NCBI GenBank assembly: GCA_020444775.1
Contig: JAGRHX010000109.1
Location: forward strand, 1 to 12,727
Length of the DNA: 12,727 nucleotides
Reading direction: 5' to 3'
From: Gammaproteobacteria bacterium
GTDB taxonomy: Bacteria > Pseudomonadota > Gammaproteobacteria > HK1
Position numbers and translations under genes: made by a program. This document shows, piece by piece, positions 7,906 to 12,727 of this stretch (its first letter is position 1; each line of letters starts with the position of its first letter). A model generated the notes under the pieces. That model was not told where the DNA came from. It ran no database searches and saw only the letters and a list, made by a program, of their open reading frames with translations.

Positions 7906-8556
7906 TCAGTCCGACTCGCGGCGTGGTTGCACCGACCGACTCGGGCACGTCGCCCGCTCAGCCTGCTCGCGATAGGCTTGCTGCCAATCGAACTCCCCGG
8001 GTGCAACGAAGAAGGCGCTACGAGCGCTCAGCAGCAGCTCGGGGTCGGCCCCCCCCGCCGGTGCGTCGCCGGCATCACGCCACGCGTTGGCTGCGCGCAG
8101 GAGCGATTGATCGGCTCCAGGCCCGCAATCGGCGTGCCGTCGGCGCGCCTTGCGAACATCGCACGCCGGGTGTGCTTGCATATCACGCAGATGTACATCG
8201 TGTGCGTGTCGTCCATCGGCACCCAGGCACGCGCGTGCACAGGATGGGAGAACTCACTCTGCGGCTGCTGCGTCCAGAACGGCAAAAGGAAATTGGCGAA
8301 CCGCCAGTAGGTCTGGCTCGGGCCGTTCGGGCGAGAAGCCCCGTAGGAGGTGCCCCGGGGCGTATCCGTCACCTGATATTCCGGCGCCCGGTCCGCGACC
8401 GTGTGGCGAATCGGGTCGTCCGTCCCAAGCTCGTCGGGGTCGATGTGTCCGACGTGCAAGAATCCGAAATGGGAGGTGTCGATATCGCCCTCTAGAGCCT
8501 GCAGCCAGTTGCATTCGCGCTGCGCGAAGCTGATGGTCACGTCGCTCTCCCGCAGC
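7906..8556 (-). pseudogene. Rieske oxygenase alpha subunit remnant lacking the Rieske domain
   Basis: The readable part starts near 8550 with VTISFAQRECNWLQ, followed by EGDIDTSHFGFLH. That is the mononuclear-iron motif D-x2-H-x4-H of ring-hydroxylating (phthalate-dioxygenase-like) alpha subunits. PEYQVTDTPRGTSYGASRPN, TYWRFANFLLPFWTQ and ARAWVPMDDTHTMYICVICK match the catalytic domain. Near 8105 the frame changes and homology resumes only at the C-terminal tail, SLLRAANAWRDAG, then ADPELLLSARSAFFVAPGEF. About 100 residues of the family, including the third iron ligand, appear to be deleted. The N-terminal [2Fe-2S] domain with its CxH and CxxH ligands is absent: upstream sequence switches to a channel remnant on the other strand. 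No function is possible. The substrate class cannot be told. Confidence 0.75.
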
Positions 8557-8582
8557 GCCCGACGCCTCGGCCACCGGCCACC

Positions 8583-9110
8583 CGCCACCCGATTCGCGAC
8601 CAGCTCAACCGCGCCTTGTTCGACCTGGCAACGCCGCAGGGCCGGCGCACCAATGCGCTGATCATGGCACTCACCGTGATCAGCGTGCTGCTCGCCATGG
8701 TCGCTACCGTGGCCAGCCTGCCCGAGATCCCGCTCGGATCCTGGTGCAACGCATTGAGCTCGCGATCAGCGTGCTCCTCGCCATCGAGTACGGCTTACCC
8801 TGTTCGCCGCCAGGTATCCGTGGAAATACACGTTGGGCTTCTACGCAATCGTCGATCTGCTGACCCAGCTTCCGCTGCTGCTTGGTCAGGGCAATATGGC
8901 GGTCCGGCTGTTGCGCAGCGTGCGGCTTTCGAGCTGCTGCGATTCATGGGCGCGGGCACGATTTCGCTAAAGGTGGCTCGCATGCTTGGAAGCGACACGT
9001 CCGCGCCACCGACCGAGGCCGGTACCGTTTGTCAGCACTGCGGCGCCTCGCTCGAGGTCGATTCACGGTCCCGCTTTCGCGGCCTACGCCGCCAGGCCCG
9101 CGCGTCGCGC
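8583..9110 (+). pseudogene. Voltage-gated ion channel remnant without its pore
   Basis: Pieces in all three frames resemble a six-helix ion-transport protein. In one frame, RDQLNRALFDLATPQGRRTN is followed by a first helix, ALIMALTVISVLLAMVATVA. After about 8740 the frame changes to LVQRIELAISVLLAIEYGL. Near 8800 it changes again to LFAARYPWKYTLGFYAIVD, then LLTQLPLLLGQGNMAVRLLR, the third and fourth helices. Near 8930 it shifts to FELLRFMGAGTISLKVARML, which resembles the segment just after the last pore helix in such channels. CQHCGASLEVDSR then looks like half of a C-terminal zinc ribbon. No pore helix or selectivity filter (TxGYG-like) is visible in any frame, so an internal deletion is likely on top of the single-base indels. 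No start codon lies close upstream. Family placement rests on motif order. Confidence 0.65.
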
Positions 9111-9244
9111 GCAGGCCGCAACCCCGTCCCCATGCGCTCTGCGATGGCCCGCATTACCCGGCTGGCAGCCGCTGGAGCCGCCATAGTGACCAAGCTGAAA
9201 TGCCCCTGAACGCTCGAAGCTGTATTGTTCTCCCGGTCAGATTC

Positions 9245-9250
9245 GAGGAG
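9245..9250 (+). promoter_or_regulatory. Ribosome binding site of the DUF533/TerB-like gene
   Basis: GAGGAG lies eight bases before the ATG at 9259 and supports that start. Confidence 0.6.
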
Positions 9251-9258
9251 TCCGGTCG

Positions 9259-9993
9259 ATGGATCCGCAGCGTTTACTAGAGCAGTTTCTTGGCGCTGGC
9301 ACCGCGGGCAAGGTCAGTGATGCGGCGCGGCAGGCGAAATCCGGTCTTGCCAGCTCCGGTGCCGGTGGGTTGGTTGGCGGATTGGCCGCCGGTGGTCTGC
9401 TTGGACTGCTGATGGGAAACAAGAAGGTGCGCAAGAAGGTCGGCAAGCTGGCCGGTGGTGCGGTGGGCTATGGGGGCGCCGCCGCGCTCGGCGCGCTCGG
9501 CTATCGCGCCTACCAGCAATGGCAGTCCGGCCAACAGGCGGCGCCCGTGGATACCACGCCGCCACCGGATGCTCTGCCGCAAGAGGCCGCGAAGTTCATG
9601 CCCGGCGCGGCGCCGGCCAGCGACGGCCGACCCTTCGAGCTGGTGCTGGTGATGGCGATGATCGCCGCTGCAAACGCGGATGGGCACATCGGCCCCGAGG
9701 AACAGCGCAATATCTTCGATCAGGTCGGCCAGCTTCCGCTGGATGCCGAGGACAAGGCGTTCATCTTCGACACCCTGGGCTCGCCGCCAGCGCTTGCCGA
9801 CATCGCGGCGCTGGCCCAGGGGCCGGAGCAGGCCACCGAGCTCTACCTGGCCTCACGTTTGGCCATTGACGTGGACCATCCGGCGGAACAGGCGTACCTG
9901 GACGCGCTTGCGGCTCGCCTGGCGCTGCCGCCCGAGCTGGTCGCCCATCTGGAGGCGCAGGCCGTGGGAGCCGATCGAGCGGACAGCGCGTGA
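9259..9993 (+). CDS. DUF533 (YebE-like) protein with a TerB-like C-terminal domain
   Basis: This intact protein has 244 residues. The N terminus MDPQRLLEQFLGAG resembles the DUF533/YebE family. A glycine- and alanine-rich, weakly hydrophobic stretch (about 34-85) follows, with the basic insert NKKVRKKVGK; YebE-like proteins are predicted inner-membrane proteins. A proline-rich linker (97-118) leads to an all-helical TerB-like domain (about 126-236). Its first helix pair carries ELVLVMAMIAAANADGHIGP followed by EEQRNIFDQVG, including the acidic ADGxIxPEE turn typical of tellurite-resistance TerB folds. A second block is ASRLAIDVDHPAEQAYLDAL. The cellular role of this family is not established; links to envelope stress are proposed for relatives. 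It is transcribed toward the tRNA-Ser genes and has no partner gene beside it. It shows no decay, unlike its left neighbours. Confidence 0.82.
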   Translation: MDPQRLLEQFLGAGTAGKVSDAARQAKSGLASSGAGGLVGGLAAGGLLGLLMGNKKVRKKVGKLAGGAVGYGGAAALGALGYRAYQQWQSGQQAAPVDTTPPPDALPQEAAKFMPGAAPASDGRPFELVLVMAMIAAANADGHIGPEEQRNIFDQVGQLPLDAEDKAFIFDTLGSPPALADIAALAQGPEQATELYLASRLAIDVDHPAEQAYLDALAARLALPPELVAHLEAQAVGADRADSA

Positions 9994-10036
9994 CGCGCGG
10001 ACCGATCACCGCATCGATGCCAGAGTCGGCGGCGCC

Positions 10037-10342
10037 CTACGGCGCGCCGGTCGGCGCGCGCAACGAGTCGCGAATGGTATAGCGGTGCTTGCGTCCGCCG
10101 GGTGGCGGAATCTTCGCGACCTCGATACCCGTACCTTCGGCCACGGCAGGGAATCTGTGTCCGAACTTGTCGTCGTTGTCGCGAATCAGGTACCGAGGCG
10201 CCTCGCCGAAAGGGGTTGCCTCTCGCAGCTGCTGCGCTACCCAAGCATCATTCGGATGTCGAGTCAGGTTGAAGTGAACGACTTCCCGCGTGTCATGAAC
10301 AAGGAAGAAGAACGGGAAGATGGGTCGAAACAGGCCGTCGTA
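10037..10342 (-). pseudogene. DDE integrase/transposase fragment
   Basis: One minus-strand frame is open from just after a TGA at about 10343-10345 to TAG at 10037-10039. It reads YDGLFRPIFPFFFLVHDTRE, then VVHFNLTRHPNDAWVAQQLR and EATPFGEAPRYLIRDNDDKF. This is the central part of an rve-type integrase core like those in IS3- and IS481-related transposases. Asp in LIRDND (codon 10178-10180) would be the second catalytic aspartate. The segment with the first aspartate lies upstream of the stop and is not recognisable. After IEVAKIPPPGG the sequence leaves the family, so the glutamate end is lost. It is a dead remnant of a mobile element directly beside tRNA-Ser genes. Confidence 0.72.
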
Positions 10343-10523
10343 TCAGTCAGCCGCACCAGGACGACAAGGGGATGGCGAGGATATTTGCTATGAGCTACGG
10401 CAAGGGTAGGGCCATAGCTGAGCTTTCAGCGGCGAAGCAATGAAGTCTGGGGACTCTCTGGGGGGACCAAAGACGATATCTAATGCGCAACCAATGCAAG
10501 ACCGACCACAAATAGACATATAG
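10343..10523. other. Spacer between integrase remnant and tRNA-Ser, no gene seen
   Basis: This stretch of 181 bases lies directly downstream of the tRNA-Ser(GCT) 3' end and is poorer in GC than its surroundings. It includes a G-rich run near 10450-10470. No gene, clear terminator hairpin or tRNA 3'-end repeat was seen by eye. This is where an attachment-site junction would be expected. Confidence 0.4.
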
Positions 10524-10613
10524 TGGCGGAGAGGAAGGGATTCGAACCCTTGATACAGTTTCCCGTATACTGGTTTAGCAAACCAGCGCCTTCAGCCACT
10601 CGGCCACCCCTCC
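10524..10613 (-). tRNA. tRNA-Ser (anticodon GCT), CCA encoded
   Basis: The gene runs from G at 10613 to the encoded CCA at 10524-10526, 90 bases. The acceptor GGAGGGG pairs with CCTCTCC with one G-U pair, followed by discriminator G. The D-arm region has GGCCGAGTGGCTGAAGGC, and the anticodon stem-loop is CTGGTTTGCTAAACCAG, giving GCT. A long variable arm typical of serine tRNA follows. The T arm is AAGGGTTCGAATCCCTT. It reads AGC and AGU codons. It lies 31 bases after tRNA-Ser(TGA) and is probably co-transcribed with it. Confidence 0.96.
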
Positions 10614-10644
10614 ATCGTCAGAACTGCAAAGAACAACCGGTCAA

Positions 10645-10733
10645 CGGAGCAGGAGGGATTCGAACCCCCGGTACAGCGTTAACCGTACGGCGGTTTTCAA
10701 AACCGCTGCCTTCGACCACTCGGCCACTGCTCC
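10645..10733 (-). tRNA. tRNA-Ser (anticodon TGA), CCA not encoded
   Basis: The gene runs from G at 10733 to discriminator G at 10645, 89 bases. The acceptor GGAGCAG pairs with CTGCTCC, and the anticodon stem-loop is GCGGTTTTGAAAACCGC, giving TGA. A long variable arm and the T-arm core GGGTTCGAATCCC are present. The bases after the discriminator are TTGA, so the CCA end must be added by the nucleotidyltransferase. It reads UCA and probably other UCN codons. Confidence 0.96.
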
Positions 10734-10769
10734 ACGGCAACGCGCCGCCGGCCTCGTGCCGGGGGACGG

Positions 10770-10798
10770 TTGATAGCGCGTTTCGGAGGTCGGAGCAA
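10770..10798 (-). promoter_or_regulatory. Candidate sigma70-type promoter of the tRNA-Ser pair
   Basis: On the minus strand TTGCTC (10798-10793) and TATCAA (10775-10770) are separated by 17 bases. Start of transcription would fall near 10763, about 30 bases before tRNA-Ser(TGA). Each hexamer matches the consensus at four positions, so this is plausible but unproven. Confidence 0.45.
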
Positions 10799-10831
10799 CG
10801 GCTTTCCGACCGCCTCGGGGCCGGCCGCCGG

Positions 10832-11644
10832 CTACCCGAGGGCGCCCGCGTGGTGCACCCGGGCGACCACCGCGGTGAGCATCAGGCCGGCGATCACCGT
10901 CGCCGCAAGGGCCCGGGCGACGCGGGGTGGGAGGGCCGCGGTGGCCCGGCCTGCGGCGAGGCCGCGGAGGAGGGGCAGGCCCACCAGGAGCTGGGCGGCC
11001 GCGGTGGCGGTGAGGGAGGTGGCGATGGCGGCGTCGAGGCCCACCAGCCAGGCGCCGGCCGCGATGCCGACGTTGGCGAGCATGTTGAGGGCGAAGCCCC
11101 AGACCCTCAGGCCGTAGAGGCCCATGACCGCCACCAGCATGACCACGGCGCTGGTCACCACGAAGATCTGGGGGCCCGGCGTGGGGGAGAGCTTGTTCTC
11201 GAGGGCGAGGCCGGACCAGAACATCAGCGTGCAGGTGTCGGCGATGGCCATCACCAGGATCGAGACCAGCACCCCGCGGAACGCCTGGGGTACGAACGCG
11301 GCGCGGGCGGGCGGCGCGTCGAGGCCGCTTGCCCCCAAGGCCAGCAAGGCGGCGCCCGCGCCGAGGGCGAAGGCGAGGCTCACGAGGTGGGCCTCCCCAG
11401 CGGGGGTGTCCGCCACCACCGCGAGGAGGGTGCCGACCACCAGCAGGCCCCACAGCACCGCGCGCGCCAGGATCTGCGGCTCCAGGCGGCGCACGAAGAC
11501 CAGCCCCGCGGCGACGGGGAGGGTGGCCAGGGCCACCCAGATGATCCCCGGACCGCCCACACGTTCGTCGGCCATCAGCCACGCGGCGGGGGCGCCGGCG
11601 CCCAGGGTCAACAGCGCGGCGACGCCGCGGCGGAGGGCGAGCAT
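10832..11644 (-). CDS. Polytopic membrane protein of unknown function
   Basis: This intact protein of 270 residues is made almost wholly of hydrophobic segments. Roughly nine membrane helices are visible, at about 7-24, 33-51, 60-78, 85-105, 122-145, 155-177, 182-205, 206-225 and 245-262. Short positively charged links (FVRRLEPQ, LPPRVAR) join some of them. The fifth segment holds polar residues, AIADTCTLMFWSG, and is followed by ALENKLSPTPGPQIF. No transporter or enzyme signature was recognised. The ATG at 11644 lies 52 bases after the stop of the L,D-transpeptidase gene on the same strand, so the two could form an operon, though no strong ribosome binding site precedes it. A frame on the same strand spanning 10641-11654 runs through tRNA sequence and is GC-driven. 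Base composition is distinctly richer in GC than left of the tRNAs. Confidence 0.72.
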   Translation of the reverse strand: MLALRRGVAALLTLGAGAPAAWLMADERVGGPGIIWVALATLPVAAGLVFVRRLEPQILARAVLWGLLVVGTLLAVVADTPAGEAHLVSLAFALGAGAALLALGASGLDAPPARAAFVPQAFRGVLVSILVMAIADTCTLMFWSGLALENKLSPTPGPQIFVVTSAVVMLVAVMGLYGLRVWGFALNMLANVGIAAGAWLVGLDAAIATSLTATAAAQLLVGLPLLRGLAAGRATAALPPRVARALAATVIAGLMLTAVVARVHHAGALG

Positions 11645-11696
11645 GCGGGGGCAACCACCAAACGGCCCGTCGCCCTTCCCTTGAGCGCCTCCCCGG

Positions 11697-12727
11697 TCAG
11701 CGGAGGTAGCGCGAGGACTGCGACCAGTCGCCGTCCGGGTACCACGAGAACAGGAGGGTCCCGCCCGCGATGGCGTCGATGAGGGCGGCCGAGACCCGGT
11801 CGTCCACCGCCGGGCAGCCCAGGCTGCGGCCCAGGTAGCCCTGGCTCGCGGCGACCTCGGCCCGGGCGTAGCTGGCCCCGTGGAACACGATGGCCCGCGC
11901 GCGCATGTTGTCGTTGTAGCCCGGCTCCAGGCCGTCGAGGCGCAGGGAGTAGCCGTGGGTGCCGCTGTAGGTCTCGGCCGTCTTCGCCAGGCCGAGGGAG
12001 GAGCGGTTGCTGCCCTCCTGGTTCGAGAAGCGGTCCGAGACCGCGAGGTCGCTCGGGTTGCCGGACTCGCGGCCGTGGCTCGCGTGCAACTTGAACTGCA
12101 CCGCGCCGGTCGAGAGGTCGAGCACCCAGAGGCGCTCCTGGGTGGAGCGGCGCGAGAAGTCGAGCACCGCGTACTGCAGGCGGGTGGTCTGACCCTCCTG
12201 CCAGGCGAGGTCGAAGGCGTGCAGGGCGGGGCCGGCGGCGGTGGCCGACAGGCCCTGGGCGGTGAAGGCGTCGGCGGTGATCAGGTTCAGGCGCACCGCG
12301 TAGTCACCGCTGTACTCGGTGCCGTCCCGGCCGACCCAGGAGTCCACCACCACCCAGTAGCGCCCCGGGGTCACGAGGCGGGCGCTCTTCTCATCACCGC
12401 GGTCGAGGCACGCGCTCGGATCCAGATCCGACAGGATGTGCACGTCGACGTCCACGTCGGCCGGGCCGTCGAAGAGGGAGACCGTCAACAGACCTTGCAC
12501 CGGCACGTCGACCCGGTACACCACCTCGGGGCCCGACTCGTCGGTGTCGGGGGCGCAGGCGTAGCGATCGAAGGCGTCCCGCGCCGCGCCCCGGGTGGTC
12601 GCGCGGTGCTCGAAGGGGAGCGCGGTGGGGCACACCACGTCGGCGGGGCACGCATCCGGCGGCGGCTCCTCGGGCGGCGGCGGCTCCTCCGGGGGAGGCG
12701 GCTCGACCGGAGGCAGGTCACCTTGCA
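11697..12727 (-). CDS. Murein L,D-transpeptidase (YkuD_2 type) with Pro/Glu linker, 5' end outside window
   Basis: The frame is open from the right edge to TGA at 11697-11699, about 343 residues. It begins inside a proline-glutamate-rich linker (PPVEPPPPEEPPPPEEPPP), typical of a lipoprotein or envelope tether whose signal peptide would lie outside. A beta-rich region (VVYRVDVPVQGLLTVSLFDG to GDYAVRLNL) resembles a bacterial pre-peptidase C-terminal (PPC) domain. The C-terminal catalytic domain matches the YkuD_2 family: FKLHASHGRESGNP, GSNRSSLGLAKTAETYSGTH, YSLRLDGLEPGYNDNMRARA, then VFHGASY and LGRSLGCPAV. The likely catalytic His is encoded at 11880-11882 and the Cys at 11814-11816, 22 residues later. 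Such enzymes act on peptidoglycan stem peptides in the envelope. An internal GTG at 12638 is not the true start, because the linker continues upstream of it. Confidence 0.85.
   Translation of the reverse strand, partial: QGDLPPVEPPPPEEPPPPEEPPPDACPADVVCPTALPFEHRATTRGAARDAFDRYACAPDTDESGPEVVYRVDVPVQGLLTVSLFDGPADVDVDVHILSDLDPSACLDRGDEKSARLVTPGRYWVVVDSWVGRDGTEYSGDYAVRLNLITADAFTAQGLSATAAGPALHAFDLAWQEGQTTRLQYAVLDFSRRSTQERLWVLDLSTGAVQFKLHASHGRESGNPSDLAVSDRFSNQEGSNRSSLGLAKTAETYSGTHGYSLRLDGLEPGYNDNMRARAIVFHGASYARAEVAASQGYLGRSLGCPAVDDRVSAALIDAIAGGTLLFSWYPDGDWSQSSRYLR

Noticed and set aside
8049..8056. Run of eight C bases as cause of the Rieske oxygenase frameshift
   Set aside because: The C-terminal homology is already in the new frame upstream of the run (SLLRAANAWRDAG, near 8100), so the shift lies earlier.
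10042..10059. Perfect 7-bp inverted repeat GCGCGCC/GGCGCGC with a 4-base loop, a possible terminator after the DUF533 gene
   Set aside because: There is no T-run after it, it lies at the end of the integrase remnant, and such GC palindromes are frequent at this base composition.
10641..11654. A 337-codon minus-strand frame overlapping the membrane protein
   Set aside because: It reads through tRNA-Ser(TGA) and consists mainly of Arg, Pro and Gly. The frame used for the 270-residue protein has clear membrane helices instead.
10523..11782. A 419-codon plus-strand open frame rich in Gly, Glu, Ala, His and Arg
   Set aside because: It runs through both tRNA genes and is antisense to the membrane protein. 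Its composition is that of a GC-rich shadow frame with no domain.
1..12727. CRISPR array, rRNA gene, riboswitch or complete insertion sequence
   Set aside because: No regularly spaced direct repeats, rRNA-like segments, known aptamer cores or full transposase genes were found by eye on either strand.

Overview
The window is a high-GC bacterial chromosome segment. Codon use and protein families suggest a proteobacterium-like or myxobacterium-like organism. The right end is richer in GC than the rest: 47 of 60 bases are G/C at 11341-11400, against 40 of 60 at 2881-2940 and only 25 of 60 at 6421-6480. The lineage is inferred from family content only. A proline-rich, PPC-like L,D-transpeptidase and a GC-rich membrane protein resemble Myxococcota, while ectoine hydrolase and DUF533/TerB-like proteins are common in Proteobacteria.

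Left part (1-4331). A truncated ectoine-hydrolase-like M24 peptidase gene runs off the left edge on the minus strand. Divergent from it is a two-gene McrBC-like restriction module: an AAA+ GTPase-type motor with an N-terminal domain I cannot name, and a PD-(D/E)xK nuclease subunit translationally coupled by an ATGA overlap. An intact alpha/beta hydrolase with a cysteine at the nucleophile position follows.

Middle part (4332-9258). This is a graveyard of catabolic genes, mostly on the minus strand. It holds a Baeyer-Villiger monooxygenase split by one in-frame TAA, and a badly damaged FAD-binding dehydrogenase with a frameshift, an in-frame TGA, an internal deletion and both ends lost. It also holds a Rieske oxygenase alpha subunit without its Rieske domain and a voltage-gated-channel remnant without its pore. 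One intact gene sits among them, encoding a protein made of two tandem copies of a small domain of about 100 residues. The assortment looks like the wreck of a pathway oxidising a ring ketone, steroid or aromatic compound. In such a pathway a monooxygenase makes a lactone or ester, a hydrolase opens it, and a dehydrogenase and a Rieske oxygenase act on the ring. That joint role is inference.

Right part (9259-12727). An intact DUF533/TerB-like protein gene is followed by a DDE integrase/transposase fragment. Next come two tRNA-Ser genes (GCT and TGA) in tandem on the minus strand, with a plausible sigma70-type promoter. Beyond them GC content jumps, and two intact minus-strand genes follow: a polytopic membrane protein and a YkuD_2-type L,D-transpeptidase cut by the right edge. 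The tRNA-Ser pair, the integrase remnant beside it and the composition change together suggest that everything left of about 10523 is, or was, a genomic island inserted at a tRNA gene. The defence module and the decayed accessory genes would be its cargo.

I see no CRISPR array, rRNA or intact insertion sequence. The best candidate for something less described is the McrBC-like module with its unusual N-terminal domain. The tandem-duplicated small protein that stayed intact inside a field of pseudogenes comes second.
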